NCBI GenBank assembly: GCA_002256485.1 | Contig: NNSG01000004.1 | Coordinates: forward strand, 62,001-126,000 | Source of the DNA: Fidelibacterota bacterium 408169 | GTDB lineage: Bacteria > Fidelibacterota > Marinisomatia > Marinisomatales > TCS55 | Length of the DNA: 64,000 nucleotides | Direction of reading: 5' to 3' | Shown here: positions 8,650 through 19,543 of the stretch, in pieces | Numbering within the stretch: position 1 is the first letter of the stretch | How the letters are laid out: each line of letters opens with the position of its first letter | Position numbers and translations under genes: made by a program | The notes under the pieces: model-generated | The model's database searches: none | Seen by the model: only the letters and a program-made list of their open reading frames with translations | Told to the model about the DNA's origin: nothing

Positions 8650-9141
8650 TCAATTATTTTGAAGAATGTCTTCCAGTCGAGGTGCACCATCTTCTAGACT
8701 TCTCAATTCTTGTTTTGCCGATTCAAGAAAATACTCTCCTACATCATCACTATGTTCATTTATAAATCGTTGAAATGCAGTGCGAGCTAAATCTTTTTTG
8801 TTAAGATTTTCCGCATATATATATCCAACCATGAATTGTGCATGGGCTACCTTTGAAGATCCTGAAAAATTATCGACCACTTTTTGATACGATAGAATGG
8901 CATTTTCAAAGTCTCGTAAATCGTTCATATAGATATCTCCCATAAGATATTGTGCCTGGGCTGCTAATGCATTATCCGGATAATGCTCAATCAATTTTTC
9001 AAGGTTTTCCAGGGATACCTTTATATTCTTAGCATTTCTTTCTACTTCAGCTGCATTAAAGTACTCATCAGCTGTCCTCGTTCCTTCACAACCGATCATT
9101 ATTAAACTAACTATAGAAAACCAAACGAATATGTGTTTCAT
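8650..9141 (-). CDS. TPR lipoprotein, BamD/YbgF-like
   Basis: Lipoprotein of 163 aa. The signal peptide ends in a clear lipobox, LIMIGC (cysteine near residue 18). The rest is helical tetratricopeptide repeats with the pattern LIEHYPDNALAAQAQYLMGDIY, then AILSYQKVVDNFSGSSKVAHAQ. Such proteins are outer-membrane-anchored scaffolds, e.g. BamD in beta-barrel assembly or CpoB/YbgF. It is shorter than BamD (about 240 aa) and carries about three repeats. It follows the tamB-tamA pair on the same strand after a 112-base gap, which favours a role in outer-membrane assembly, but this is inference. Confidence 0.72.
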   Translation of the reverse strand: MKHIFVWFSIVSLIMIGCEGTRTADEYFNAAEVERNAKNIKVSLENLEKLIEHYPDNALAAQAQYLMGDIYMNDLRDFENAILSYQKVVDNFSGSSKVAHAQFMVGYIYAENLNKKDLARTAFQRFINEHSDDVGEYFLESAKQELRSLEDGAPRLEDILQNN

Positions 9142-9253
9142 ATTTTGTGTTTACCTCAATTTTTGGACGCCGAATTTACACAATGGAATTAATACATCAA
9201 TGTTATTGATTCCAAATTAAACCCTTTATACATCCCAATTTATTTCAAGTTCC

Positions 9254-11050
9254 TTAAAAAGCGTATAAGACTCCCCATTGCTTCACTCCAATTTTTGGAT
9301 TATCCAATTGAAACGCATAATCAAATCTTATAGGCCCAAGTGGAGACATATACGTAATTCCTAAACCTGCATCCCAACTTAATTCACTTAAACTGATATT
9401 CGAATTACTATCCCATAATTGTCCACCATCAATAAATATTTCTGCTCCAAAAGGACCCAAAATAGGAAAACGAAATTCATAACTTGTTAAAAAGCGAATT
9501 TCATTACCATTCAAATGAATATCTTTTTTTCTTTCTTTCGGAAATTGCAATGCATTCCATCCACGCAATGATTTTGCTCCACCCAAATAGAATTTTTCAA
9601 AAAGGACTTCTTCATAAATGTCATACTCCTCTTTCCAATTGAAGATGTATCCGTATTGTACTCTTGCCGCAAAAACAATTTTGAGTGGTAAGGGGATATA
9701 GGTTTTGATACCGGTATCTATTTTTTGGTATTCCCGCGTACCGCCCAATAAACCACCTACACTGTAAATATTTCCCGTGATAATTACACCATTAGTTGGA
9801 GCTAAAGGATGGTCTGAAAAATCTAACTTAGTCTTAAGGGAAATCATGCGCTGTTCCACATCCGACACACTACCCTCCTGTTGGCTGAATTTTTCCCAAT
9901 GCATGCCAAACTCGATAAACGATGTTTCTGTAATTTGATTAATTGAAGACCAGTTGAAACCATAGCGTTGAATAAACGGATTATCGTAAGAGCCATATTT
10001 TTTATACAATTCATACAATGATTGCACTTTCGTTGGAAAGCGCAAATTCATCAGCCATTGATTTTCCAAGTTAGAATTGACTTTTAATCGAGGATAACGC
10101 AACCCCTCTTCCGTAGGAATATCCAATGATGTCTTTGCAGATAATCGAGTTGTTGATCCAAACAGGCTCCTGTTTTTCCATTGCAAAAATGCACCCGGCC
10201 CGGATAAGTTTAACCCACCGAATTCTATGGGTACAAACCCTCCTTCAGAGCTGATCTCACGCTTGGGAAAATTGCGTAATTCCACAACCATATTCACAAG
10301 CGTATCACTATTTATGTATTTAACAGGATAAATATTTGCACTAGAAAATTGACTCGTTTCCAACAATCTCCGTTGGGATAATAATACATCTTCAATGTCA
10401 TACTTATCCCCCTTTTCAAAATGTAATTCTCTATCAACTATATTATGTTTAGAGGAATCCAAACCTTCGATATATGTTTTATTTATAAATATATCGGGAC
10501 CTTCAGTAATCACAATTTTAATATCTACTGAATCGATAATATCTGTTTCAATATCAATCTTGGAAAATAATTTTCCTATATGGTGATACTTCTCCTCAAC
10601 AGCCGCTACGTTTTTATTTAAAGCAACAGGATTAAAAGGTATATTTATTTCGAGGGCTAACGATTTTTGAATCCTATGAGCCGATAGTTGATTATTACCT
10701 TTGATATCAATATTATTTATATAAAACCTGCGACCTTCATTTATAATAAAGTAAATATCTACTGTATTATTTTGGGTAATAAAAGAATCACGTACCGTTG
10801 CATTCAGAAATCCTTTCGTTTTATAATGATTCTTTAATGTGATTGCATCCAGTTTTAAAATACGCCGATCGAATTCTGTTTTTGAAAATAGAAATGCACT
10901 TTTAAGATTTAAATTTTTCTTTAGCTGCCTTTCAGAAATAGTCTCATTTCCTAAAAAATATACTTCATTCACAAAAAGTGGTTCACTGTTTTGTGAAAAG
11001 ATTGTCCCCAAAAAGAGGACACTGATTCCCCAGTAATTGAATTTGTGCAT
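9254..11050 (-). CDS. tamA: Omp85-family outer membrane protein, TamA-like
   Basis: Protein of 598 aa with a signal peptide (cleavage near IFSQ|NSEP), about three POTRA domains (roughly residues 25-255, e.g. VYFLGNETISERQLKKNL and DIKGNNQLSAHRI) and a C-terminal 16-strand Omp85 barrel. The conserved barrel part contains LGGAKSLRGWNAL, the lid-lock RGW motif, and the last strand region ends in GVLYAF with a terminal aromatic. With three POTRAs and this length it matches TamA better than BamA (five POTRAs, about 800 aa). It begins 14 bases after the tamB stop, the pairing expected for the translocation and assembly module. Confidence 0.82.
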   Translation of the reverse strand: MHKFNYWGISVLFLGTIFSQNSEPLFVNEVYFLGNETISERQLKKNLNLKSAFLFSKTEFDRRILKLDAITLKNHYKTKGFLNATVRDSFITQNNTVDIYFIINEGRRFYINNIDIKGNNQLSAHRIQKSLALEINIPFNPVALNKNVAAVEEKYHHIGKLFSKIDIETDIIDSVDIKIVITEGPDIFINKTYIEGLDSSKHNIVDRELHFEKGDKYDIEDVLLSQRRLLETSQFSSANIYPVKYINSDTLVNMVVELRNFPKREISSEGGFVPIEFGGLNLSGPGAFLQWKNRSLFGSTTRLSAKTSLDIPTEEGLRYPRLKVNSNLENQWLMNLRFPTKVQSLYELYKKYGSYDNPFIQRYGFNWSSINQITETSFIEFGMHWEKFSQQEGSVSDVEQRMISLKTKLDFSDHPLAPTNGVIITGNIYSVGGLLGGTREYQKIDTGIKTYIPLPLKIVFAARVQYGYIFNWKEEYDIYEEVLFEKFYLGGAKSLRGWNALQFPKERKKDIHLNGNEIRFLTSYEFRFPILGPFGAEIFIDGGQLWDSNSNISLSELSWDAGLGITYMSPLGPIRFDYAFQLDNPKIGVKQWGVLYAF

Positions 11051-11064
11051 ATGTTTGTGCGTGT

Positions 11065-14000
11065 TTAGTACGAATAACGCAGGCGGTATTTTACGTGCAT
11101 ATTACCTGTCTCATCTACATTTCCTACTAGAGAAACATAACGATTTAATCGGATTTCTACACCGACTTTTTTCATCGTTGGATTAGAGAATGAGAAAGAA
11201 CGATGATAGGAATAATTCAACAAAAGGTTATCTGAAATCTGTCGTTCAGCGCTTATAGTAAAATCCTGATCATTGTCTGAGCCAATAAAGCCAGCCGTTC
11301 CTGAAATGTTAACATTATCAATCAATCCAGCTTGGTCGAGTCCAGTCACCTGTAATATATTTTTTTCTAACTGCCGTTCAAGAATTGTTCCAAGAATATT
11401 CTGAGCACGGTTTCCAAATCCCATAGCAGAGATTTCCTGGTCTTTTAGAAATCGATTTCCAATCGTAAGAAGTTCAATAATATCACTCTCAGAAAAACCG
11501 CTTGATGATTCGAGCGTTAGCTGGGGATTGTCTAGTCTTCCAACTAATTGAATATAAACTTGCTCCTGATTTATTTTTGTTTGAGCTGAAATATCCAAAT
11601 AAGGATTGAATCCTTTTTTATCGAGTACCATATATCCTTCGGAAATATTGAAAACATCACCATAAAAATAAAACTTTCCATTTCTGATATATAATTCACC
11701 ACCAAAATCTGAAGGTTTATTTCCAAATTTAGTCATACTCAATTCACCAGATAAATGAGCATCAATTTGGGAATTTCGCAGAGCAAAATCTCCGGAAATT
11801 GGAAAATTCAATTTATAATTAATAATTGTACGACCTTCTTCACCTTCAGATTCCATATCTGAATCTGAAACAAACTCTTTGTACATGACTGCATCAACTG
11901 GTTCAATTACGCCATCAATTTCGATCGTATCTCGACCGATTAATGCAAGGTCTATATTTACAATACCCTCAATATCTCCCAATAATGTTCTAAAGTAAAT
12001 TTCATTACCCAATACATTCATATTATAAATTGGTTTGAAAAAATGAGTCATGTCCATTGATCCGGAAACAAATAAGTTGTGAACATTTTGATCATTAGGA
12101 TTTTTTGCCATACTTCCATTCAATGATTTCCAAATGAATATGTTTTGATCTAAATCTGCATGACCATCTACATTATAAATAGGGTCATCAAGTTGTAAAG
12201 AATAAATTGTGGCATCTTGACTCGTTATATAACCTTTTCGGAATAAGTTTTTACGAGGACCATTGACTTCTAATGCAAAATCAAAATTTCCATTAATTGA
12301 ATCTATATTTGAAATATATGCCGTTAAAAATTCTAGGTTTTTTGTATGTCCTTCCACGTAAACCCATATGGAATCAACATTGGAATATTCTCCGTAATTA
12401 TCAGAACCAATATTATAATCAATAGGTAAAATTGCCGCGCCGGAAAGATTCGAACCATTATAACTGGATGCATATTTATTGAAGTATAGTCGATCTCCAT
12501 CAAACAAACCCTCTGTTGTCACTTTACCCAATGCCAGCCTGTCCCAAACAGCATCATTAATTTCAAGATCAAAATTGTATAGTGTATTTTTCGTACTCCC
12601 GCCTAAATGATAACTTCCTGTTATTTTACCGTCCATAAACGTTGAAGTTTGACTGAATTGTGTTAAAAGTGAAACGTCCAATTCATCGAAAATGATATAA
12701 AAATCAAATTCACGATCGCCTCCTTCTATTTTACCAATGGGTACAAATCCTGAAACAGAAATTCGTTTTCGATCATCTGCTACCAGAGAAAATTCTTGCA
12801 CATTCAGAAGAGATCGATATAAAGACCCATTTAATTTCATTTCAGAAAATATCTGTTTGGCAGCAATTCCGTTCTTCAATGTTAGGTTCATTTTAATTTC
12901 GGGATAATCGTTTCGATCAAAAATGGATAAATCTCCAAAACTAGTTCCGGACACATGATAGCGGACATCATCTGTAAATAGTTTCATTATATCTGCATCA
13001 ATATTAGATAGATGAAAATCACCTCTTATTTCATCTTTTATAACCATTTGTCCTGAAACAATTCCGTCATCAATATGAATTTCAAATGGGTGTATCTCAA
13101 TTTTATCCGGTTCTAATTTAAGAGAAAAAGGTTTGGCATTGATACAATAATGGGTATCATACGCCAGTTGGATGTGATCTAATGTTAAAATACTATCAGA
13201 TGACATTAATCCTGAAATTTGAATGAAATTATCAGCTTGTTTGAATTCTGCGCTTTGGATATCAATACCGTCCTTAGAGAAAGCAATATCTATTAAACCA
13301 TTATCGAAGGCGTATTTCCTCCAAGAGCCTCGACCAATTTTTCCCCGAAAAAAACCATCACCGCCATTTTGGTTTGGAACCCAATGGGCATTCATTGTTA
13401 TTTGATCTAAAAATGTTTCATGATATCCCAAATTTTTGCATTCCAATTCAGCACGAATCGATGGATTATCAATGCTGCCTGATACTCGTAAGTCACCAGT
13501 GGCAGACCCGCTATTCAGTGAATCACTCCAAAAGTTATTTACCAGAAATATACTGGCATTATTGAGTCTCATATCCATGTCCAGCGATTTATCCTGCAAA
13601 TTTGTGTATCCCTTCAATGTGATGGAACTGGGTCCGACTGCTATTGATAATGGAGAATCAATCAGGAAAATTTGATCATTATACGAAAAGGTGCCTGAAA
13701 TGGATATTTCACGATCTCCATATAATTCAGATTCATTCACTTCCATTGTTACTGAAAAATCATTGATATTATTTTTTTGAAGAGTTCCTTCCAACATAAT
13801 GGTGCCATTTACATTCGTTTGCTGCTGTTCAGTAATCCATTTACTCAAGTCAAAATGTGTTAACAGTACATTACCGCTAATTCGACCATTTTTCTCATAA
13901 ATTCCTGATAGTGACAGATTTGTATTTTCACTATCCAGACTTAATCGATTTAGTGAAATATGATTTTCATGACGTGTTAATGAAAGCTCACCTTTCATAA

Positions 14001-14853
14001 ATAATCCCAGTGGATTCTTAACAGTAATATCACCGGAATATCTATCCAAATCAGACTCAAAATGGATAAATGTCTCTAAAGATGATAATTTTGGTTCTAA
14101 GGGCAAGTTTTCAAAAATATGTTCAGGAAATTCATAGCGTTCAATATGGATATCACCAGATAGATCTGGTAACAAAGTCCAATCGTAATGAATTTCACCA
14201 TCAAAAGGCAATCCATTTATTACACCACTTGCAGGTGAAAAATGAGCGCTTGATTCATGTATTGTCAATGGTGTATTTCTTAATAAAATATATCCTGATG
14301 TATCATTAAATAGAGCAGAAAATTCTTCAATATAAAATTCCTTCTTTTCAGATGTTACATTAAGCCTGCTGTCCAATTGTAGTTGTAAAGTTCTAGATAC
14401 ATTATTTATTGGAATTTCAACAACACCGCTCAAATGTAGATTTTCAATAATAAAGTTTACTTTAGAGGAAATATCAAAAACTAAACTATCAGGAGTATTT
14501 GTGGAGATAGAATCAGTATTAATTATAGGAGACACTAAAATATTCTCGACACGTAACAATGATAACGTTGGTGCAGAATAGATACTTTTTAAATAATTAA
14601 TCTTAATCGAAAAATCACCAAAAATGATTTGAGATCCATTTCTATGGTGAAAATACATCCCAGTCCCCTCGACGGTACCAAGCAGGTTCCCTTCAAGGTT
14701 TGGGATATTTATTTGCCAATCAGAATGTTCCTCTATTTTAGAATTGATGTAATTCTCGATTGGTAATCGCCATGATGAAGACTGTAAAAAAATATTTACA
14801 GCAACAACTATGAGAATAAATATTCCAATAAGTATGGTTTGAATACGTGTCAT
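11065..14853 (-). CDS. tamB: TamB-like translocation/assembly protein (DUF490)
   Basis: Very long protein of 1262 aa, matching TamB in size (about 1260 aa). It has one N-terminal transmembrane helix (TILIGIFILIVVAVNIFLQ), a long repetitive beta-rich body that in the family forms a hydrophobic groove across the periplasm, and the C-terminal DUF490 region with LDISAQTKINQEQVYIQLVG and SESDIIELLTIGNRF. The family works with TamA in outer-membrane protein insertion and, as AsmA-like proteins, in phospholipid transport. tamB is directly upstream of tamA. A strong terminator separates it from dnaK, so the pair likely has its own promoter in the 14854-14910 stretch. Confidence 0.86.
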   Translation of the reverse strand: MTRIQTILIGIFILIVVAVNIFLQSSSWRLPIENYINSKIEEHSDWQINIPNLEGNLLGTVEGTGMYFHHRNGSQIIFGDFSIKINYLKSIYSAPTLSLLRVENILVSPIINTDSISTNTPDSLVFDISSKVNFIIENLHLSGVVEIPINNVSRTLQLQLDSRLNVTSEKKEFYIEEFSALFNDTSGYILLRNTPLTIHESSAHFSPASGVINGLPFDGEIHYDWTLLPDLSGDIHIERYEFPEHIFENLPLEPKLSSLETFIHFESDLDRYSGDITVKNPLGLFMKGELSLTRHENHISLNRLSLDSENTNLSLSGIYEKNGRISGNVLLTHFDLSKWITEQQQTNVNGTIMLEGTLQKNNINDFSVTMEVNESELYGDREISISGTFSYNDQIFLIDSPLSIAVGPSSITLKGYTNLQDKSLDMDMRLNNASIFLVNNFWSDSLNSGSATGDLRVSGSIDNPSIRAELECKNLGYHETFLDQITMNAHWVPNQNGGDGFFRGKIGRGSWRKYAFDNGLIDIAFSKDGIDIQSAEFKQADNFIQISGLMSSDSILTLDHIQLAYDTHYCINAKPFSLKLEPDKIEIHPFEIHIDDGIVSGQMVIKDEIRGDFHLSNIDADIMKLFTDDVRYHVSGTSFGDLSIFDRNDYPEIKMNLTLKNGIAAKQIFSEMKLNGSLYRSLLNVQEFSLVADDRKRISVSGFVPIGKIEGGDREFDFYIIFDELDVSLLTQFSQTSTFMDGKITGSYHLGGSTKNTLYNFDLEINDAVWDRLALGKVTTEGLFDGDRLYFNKYASSYNGSNLSGAAILPIDYNIGSDNYGEYSNVDSIWVYVEGHTKNLEFLTAYISNIDSINGNFDFALEVNGPRKNLFRKGYITSQDATIYSLQLDDPIYNVDGHADLDQNIFIWKSLNGSMAKNPNDQNVHNLFVSGSMDMTHFFKPIYNMNVLGNEIYFRTLLGDIEGIVNIDLALIGRDTIEIDGVIEPVDAVMYKEFVSDSDMESEGEEGRTIINYKLNFPISGDFALRNSQIDAHLSGELSMTKFGNKPSDFGGELYIRNGKFYFYGDVFNISEGYMVLDKKGFNPYLDISAQTKINQEQVYIQLVGRLDNPQLTLESSSGFSESDIIELLTIGNRFLKDQEISAMGFGNRAQNILGTILERQLEKNILQVTGLDQAGLIDNVNISGTAGFIGSDNDQDFTISAERQISDNLLLNYSYHRSFSFSNPTMKKVGVEIRLNRYVSLVGNVDETGNMHVKYRLRYSY

Positions 14854-14910
14854 TTACGATTGATATGGATACTCGTCGTTACGAATATACGTGTACAGAG
14901 TTCCAAATAC

Positions 14911-14942
14911 AAAAAAAGCGTTCACAAAGGAACGCTTTTTTT
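14911..14942 (-). terminator. Rho-independent terminator after dnaK
   Basis: Stem GCGTTC/GAACGC with a 6-base loop (14918-14935), extended by flanking A/T pairs to about 13 bp, followed on the minus strand by seven T. It lies 20 bases after the dnaK stop. The plus-strand side also ends in seven T, so it could work both ways. Confidence 0.9.
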
Positions 14943-14962
14943 ATGCATTTATCAGATGATTT

Positions 14963-16861
14963 TTATTCTACAACTTCAAAGTCAGCATCTTCAATTTCGT
15001 CTGCATTTTCTTTCTTTTTTTCATCTTTATTCGGAGGAGGTGTTTCACCTTTTTCAGCGTCTTTACTGTCATCATACATTTTTGATGCCACTTTATTCCA
15101 TTCAGCATTTAATGTATCAATAGCCGATTGAACATCATCTTTATTTGAACCTGAGTTTGCTGTTTTCAGTTTTTCAACTGCATCAGAAAGAGTCTTTTTC
15201 TCATCATCCGATAATTTTTCACCAAACTCATCAATATTCTTTTCCGTCTGATAAACAAGTTGTTCAGCTTGATTATTTAAGTCTACCATTTCTCGTTTAT
15301 CTTTATCTTCTGATTCATGTTTCTTAGCATCATTAACCATCTTGTCAATTTCAGTTTCACTCAAACCACTTGTTGCTTCAATTCGAATACTCTGCTCTTT
15401 ACCCGAAGCCTTATCTTTTGCACTTACATTCAAAATTCCATTTGCATCTATATCGAATGTGACTTCAACTTGTGGTACACCTCTAGGTGCAGGTGGAATC
15501 CCATCTAAATGAAAGCGGCCAATGGTTTTGTTATCAATCGCCATTTCACGTTCACCTTGTAATACGTGAATTTCAACAGTAGTTTGATTATCTGCTGCAG
15601 TACTGAAGACTTGAGACTTGCGAGTGGGAATAGTTGTATTTCGTTCGATAAGTTTCGTTGATACACTACCTAATGTTTCAATACCCAATGAAAGTGGAGT
15701 TACATCGAGTAACAGAATATCATCAACATCACCAGCCAAGACACCACCTTGAATAGCTGCTCCAAGAGCGACCACTTCATCTGGATTTACACTTTTGTTT
15801 GGTTCCTTACCGAAAATTTCCTTCACCTTTTCCTGGATTTTAGGCATACGCGTTGATCCACCTACGAGGATGACTTCATCGATTTCTGATGCTGATAATC
15901 CCGCATCTTTTATTGCTTTTTTGCAAGGTTTAATTATTCTTTCAACAAGATCAGCTACTAATTCTTCAAATTTCGCACGAGTTAATGACAGGTTCAAATG
16001 CTTCGGACCGGACGCATCAGCTGTTACAAAGGGCAGATTGATTTCTGTTTGTTTTGAACTGGATAATTCCTTTTTTGCATTCTCAGCTGCTTCCCTTAAT
16101 CGTTGCAAGGCCATGGGATCCTTACGTAAGTCAATACCATCACTTTTATTGAATTCATCCGCAATCCAATTAATGACTTTTTGATCAAAATCATCTCCAC
16201 CCAAGTGTGTATCACCGTTGGTTGATTTTACTTCAAAAACGCCATCACCAAGTTCAAGAATTGAAATATCAAATGTACCTCCACCCAAATCAAAGACAGC
16301 AATCTTTTCATCTTTCTTTTTATCCATCCCATACGCGAGTGATGCAGCTGTAGGTTCGTTAATTATACGACGAACATTTAATCCGGCAATTTTTCCTGCA
16401 TCTTTGGTTGCCTGACGTTGGGAATCATTAAAATAAGCAGGTACCGTAATCACAGCATCTGTAACAGTTGTTCCCAAATGCTCTTCAGCCATTTGTTTAA
16501 GTTTTTGCAAAATCATAGCACTGATTTCCGGCGGAGTGTATTCTTTATCATCTACCTTTACAGCTAGGTTGCCACCTTTTTTCTTTTCGACTTGGTAAGG
16601 GACTTCTTCTAACTCTGTACCCACTTCATCATACATTCTACCCATGAATCGTTTGATTGAAAAGATTGTTTTTTGTGGATTGGTAACAGCCTGACGTTTT
16701 GCTGGCTGACCAACTAATCGTTCGTCATTTTTTGTAAATGCAACGATAGAAGGTGTTGTCCTTCCACCCTCCGGATTATTGATAACTGAAGGTTCGCCAC
16801 CTTCCAGTACTGCAACACAAGAATTTGTTGTTCCTAAGTCAATTCCGATAATTTTACCCAT
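14963..16861 (-). CDS. dnaK: Molecular chaperone DnaK (Hsp70)
   Basis: Hsp70 of 632 aa, standard length. N-terminal ATPase signature [13 protein letters not shown], second signature [16 protein letters not shown], third signature [14 protein letters not shown], and the substrate-binding domain with [12 protein letters not shown]. The acidic C-terminal tail ends in [11 protein letters not shown], close to the DnaK EEVD-like end. The start is ATG at 16861 with AAAGGAAAT just upstream. No dnaJ, grpE or hrcA is adjacent; clpC lies upstream after a 141-base gap with possible promoter elements. Monocistronic expression is likely because a terminator follows. Confidence 0.98.
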   Translation of the reverse strand: MGKIIGIDLGTTNSCVAVLEGGEPSVINNPEGGRTTPSIVAFTKNDERLVGQPAKRQAVTNPQKTIFSIKRFMGRMYDEVGTELEEVPYQVEKKKGGNLAVKVDDKEYTPPEISAMILQKLKQMAEEHLGTTVTDAVITVPAYFNDSQRQATKDAGKIAGLNVRRIINEPTAASLAYGMDKKKDEKIAVFDLGGGTFDISILELGDGVFEVKSTNGDTHLGGDDFDQKVINWIADEFNKSDGIDLRKDPMALQRLREAAENAKKELSSSKQTEINLPFVTADASGPKHLNLSLTRAKFEELVADLVERIIKPCKKAIKDAGLSASEIDEVILVGGSTRMPKIQEKVKEIFGKEPNKSVNPDEVVALGAAIQGGVLAGDVDDILLLDVTPLSLGIETLGSVSTKLIERNTTIPTRKSQVFSTAADNQTTVEIHVLQGEREMAIDNKTIGRFHLDGIPPAPRGVPQVEVTFDIDANGILNVSAKDKASGKEQSIRIEATSGLSETEIDKMVNDAKKHESEDKDKREMVDLNNQAEQLVYQTEKNIDEFGEKLSDDEKKTLSDAVEKLKTANSGSNKDDVQSAIDTLNAEWNKVASKMYDDSKDAEKGETPPPNKDEKKKENADEIEDADFEVVE

Positions 16862-16923
16862 GTTTAATTTCCTTTTTTATGAGTTTTTCAAAAAAATATG
16901 AATTCACTAGTTAGATAACAATT

Positions 16924-16929
16924 ATTATA
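16924..16929 (-). promoter_or_regulatory. Candidate -10 box for dnaK
   Basis: A perfect TATAAT on the minus strand, 62 bases before the dnaK ATG, in the 141-base clpC-dnaK gap. No good -35 TTGACA is found at 16-18 bases, so the call is tentative. No CIRCE element is seen. Confidence 0.35.
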
Positions 16930-16946
16930 CCAATATAGAATATTAA

Positions 16947-16988
16947 CCTATATGGCAACAATACGGCTTAATGTCGCCCTATATGGCA
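16947..16988. repeat. Direct repeat CCTATATGGCA upstream of dnaK
   Basis: Two exact copies of the 11-mer CCTATATGGCA at 16947-16957 and 16978-16988, 31 bases apart (about three helix turns), just upstream of the candidate dnaK -10 box. This could be an operator. Confidence 0.5.
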
Positions 16989-17002
16989 GAATTCAAATGA
17001 GG

Positions 17003-19510
17003 TTAAACTTTTTCAGTCGAATCGACGGAGGGTGCAGATTTTTTTGATTTTGTTTTTTTAACAGATGCTTTTATATAAAGGAAATCACCTTTTTTTGCAT
17101 TCACTTTTATAGTGTCACCTTTAACAAATTTTTCTTCCAATAGCATTTCAGCGATGGGATCTTCTAAGCTATTCTGAATTTGCCTACGTAAATGACGGGC
17201 ACCGTATTCAGGGTTATACCCTTTCTTTAATAGTAATTTTATAGCTGATTTCGTTAATTTAACTTTCATCCCTTTACGCTTCAGATTGTTATGCAAATCT
17301 TCTAATTGTAATTCAATAATTTTTAAAACATCTTCTTCAGCCAAAGAATGGAATACAATTGTTTCATCCAGCCTGTTTAAAAATTCAGGACTAAAAGTTG
17401 TTTTAACTTTTTCCAAAAGTTTATCCCGCATAGCTTCATAAGATTTTTCAGTAGACTGTTTAACAAATCCCAGTGAACTCCCTTTTAAGATTTCTTTAGT
17501 TCCTACGTTGGATGTCATTATAATAATTGTATTTTTGAAATCAACTTTACGGCTCAAACCGTCTGTCAAGACACCTTCATCGTATAGCTGCAATAAAAGG
17601 TTAAATACATCTGGATGGGCTTTTTCCATCTCATCAAAAAGTATAACTGAGTAAGGATTTCGTCTTACTTTTTCAGTCAATTCGCCCCCTTCTTCATACC
17701 CCACATATCCTGGAGGAGCCCCAATTAAGCGTGAGACAGAAAAGCGTTCACCAAATTCGGACATATCAATTTTTATAAGCGATCCTGTGTTACTAAATAA
17801 ATAATTTGCCAATACTTTTGCTAATTCTGTTTTACCAACGCCCGTTGGTCCTAAAAATAGAAATACACCTATGGGACGATTTGGGTTTTTTAATCCAGCT
17901 CGGGCACGTTGAATAGACTTTGCAATACTATTAATGGCTTGTTCTTGACCAATAATATTCTTTTTCAGTGTATCTTCCATTTTGAGAAGTTTATTTGTTT
18001 CAGATTCTGCAACTTTGTTCACTGGGATTCCAGAAACAAGAGCAACAACATCCGCAATTGTTTCTTCAGAAATTAATTCAGGTGTTGAATGTTCTTGCTC
18101 TTGCCATTCCTGCTGTGATTTTGATAATTTTGTAATCAGTTTCTGTTCAGTGTCGCGATATTTGGCTGCTTTCTCAAATTTTTGGGCTGCAACAACCTCT
18201 TCTTTTCTTGTTCTAACCTCATCAATTTCTTTTTCCAAATCTATAATTTCTTGGGGAACGCTAACATTATGCAAATGAGCCCTCGATCCAGCTTCATCCA
18301 TTATATCAATAGCTTTATCTGGTAAATATTTATCTGTTATGTATCGATCTGACAAATAAACACAGGCATCTATTGCACTTTCATCATATCGTACATTATG
18401 ATGGCCTTCGTATGCATCTTTAAGCCCATTTAAAATTTCTATTGTCTCAACTTGGCTAGGTGGATTTACCATAATTTTCTGGAAGCGGCGCTCCAATGCG
18501 CCATCTTTTTCAATATGCTTTCTAAACTCGTCCAAGGTTGTAGCACCGATACAATGAATATCTCCACGAGCAAGAGCCGGTTTAAACATATTAGACGCAT
18601 CTAACGAGCCTGAAGCACCACCAGCTCCCACCAATGTATGTAACTCATCAATAAATAAAATGAGGTTATCCGTATTTTCTAATTCGATCATTATTGTCTT
18701 CATCCGTTCTTCAAATTGACCACGATATTTAGTCCCTGCCACAATAGATGCCAAATCAAGGGATAAAATGCGTTTATTGTGCAACAATCTTGGAACGGAT
18801 TTCTCGTTGATACGAATTGCCAGTCCTTCGATGATAGCTGTTTTACCCACTCCCGGCTCACCTATCAAAACAGGATTATTCTTTTTACGCCGTGTTAAAA
18901 TTTGAGCAACACGTTCGATTTCATTCTTACGGCCGATGACCGGATCTAATTCCCCTTTTCTGGCCAAGACAGTGATGTCACGGGAAAAGTGATCTAATGC
19001 AGGTGTTTTAGATTTTTTACTGGTTTTCTCTTTTTTTATTATGGATAATGATTCATTATCGTCTTCATCTTTATCATCAGACTCATCATCAAGCAACAAT
19101 TCTGAAACACCATCATAATCTAGGTTATAGGAATTCAAGACTTCAAAAGCGATACCTTCAGTTTCTTTTAGCATAGCCAATAATAAATGTTCGTCATCAG
19201 CAACGGATGCACCCAACCCAGCTGCTTCATTGTACGCATTTCGCAAAATCCGTTCAGCTCTACGAGTGAGCGGCAGATGACCAAGTGTCATGGTTCCACC
19301 GGATGATTTAATCATATCCTCTATCATAGCCCGCATATCAGTAAGATCAATATCATAAATATCCAGTATCTTAATGCCCAGTCCAGCTTCGAGGCGAATT
19401 AAGCCCAATAATAAATGTTCTGACCCCACATAACTATGTCCAAGGCGTACGGCTTCTTCCTTGGCATGTTTCATAATCAATTGGACTCTCTTGGAAAAAT
19501 TCTCTTTCAT
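17003..19510 (-). CDS. clpC: ATP-dependent Clp protease ATPase subunit ClpC
   Basis: Hsp100 ATPase of 835 aa. It has the double ClpN repeat (about residues 1-145), first AAA+ module with Walker [14 protein letters not shown], a UVR-type middle coiled coil ([20 protein letters not shown]), second AAA+ module with Walker [14 protein letters not shown], and the C-terminal D2 domain with [16 protein letters not shown]. The UVR middle region and absence of the long ClpB coiled coil identify ClpC. It unfolds substrates for ClpP, which is not in the window. A lysine-rich C-terminal extension (KKTKSKKSA) is somewhat unusual. An AGGA lies just before the ATG. Confidence 0.95.
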   Translation of the reverse strand: MKENFSKRVQLIMKHAKEEAVRLGHSYVGSEHLLLGLIRLEAGLGIKILDIYDIDLTDMRAMIEDMIKSSGGTMTLGHLPLTRRAERILRNAYNEAAGLGASVADDEHLLLAMLKETEGIAFEVLNSYNLDYDGVSELLLDDESDDKDEDDNESLSIIKKEKTSKKSKTPALDHFSRDITVLARKGELDPVIGRKNEIERVAQILTRRKKNNPVLIGEPGVGKTAIIEGLAIRINEKSVPRLLHNKRILSLDLASIVAGTKYRGQFEERMKTIMIELENTDNLILFIDELHTLVGAGGASGSLDASNMFKPALARGDIHCIGATTLDEFRKHIEKDGALERRFQKIMVNPPSQVETIEILNGLKDAYEGHHNVRYDESAIDACVYLSDRYITDKYLPDKAIDIMDEAGSRAHLHNVSVPQEIIDLEKEIDEVRTRKEEVVAAQKFEKAAKYRDTEQKLITKLSKSQQEWQEQEHSTPELISEETIADVVALVSGIPVNKVAESETNKLLKMEDTLKKNIIGQEQAINSIAKSIQRARAGLKNPNRPIGVFLFLGPTGVGKTELAKVLANYLFSNTGSLIKIDMSEFGERFSVSRLIGAPPGYVGYEEGGELTEKVRRNPYSVILFDEMEKAHPDVFNLLLQLYDEGVLTDGLSRKVDFKNTIIIMTSNVGTKEILKGSSLGFVKQSTEKSYEAMRDKLLEKVKTTFSPEFLNRLDETIVFHSLAEEDVLKIIELQLEDLHNNLKRKGMKVKLTKSAIKLLLKKGYNPEYGARHLRRQIQNSLEDPIAEMLLEEKFVKGDTIKVNAKKGDFLYIKASVKKTKSKKSAPSVDSTEKV

Positions 19511-19543
19511 AGGTATCCTAAATTAAGCAGTGCTGCTACACAT

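Noticed and set aside
9185-9213. A weak inverted repeat around GGAAT...CAATGTTATTG...ATTCC between tamA and the TPR gene.
   Set aside because: The pairing needs a large bulge and is followed by no T-run; AT-rich sequence gives such matches by chance.
15795-16184. A 129-aa plus-strand ORF opposite dnaK.
   Set aside because: Antisense ORFs over dnaK are a well-known artefact of its codon use; no start signal or family match.
16862-17002. A CIRCE (HrcA) operator upstream of dnaK.
   Set aside because: No TTAGCACTC-N9-GAGTGCTAA-like sequence is present in the gap.
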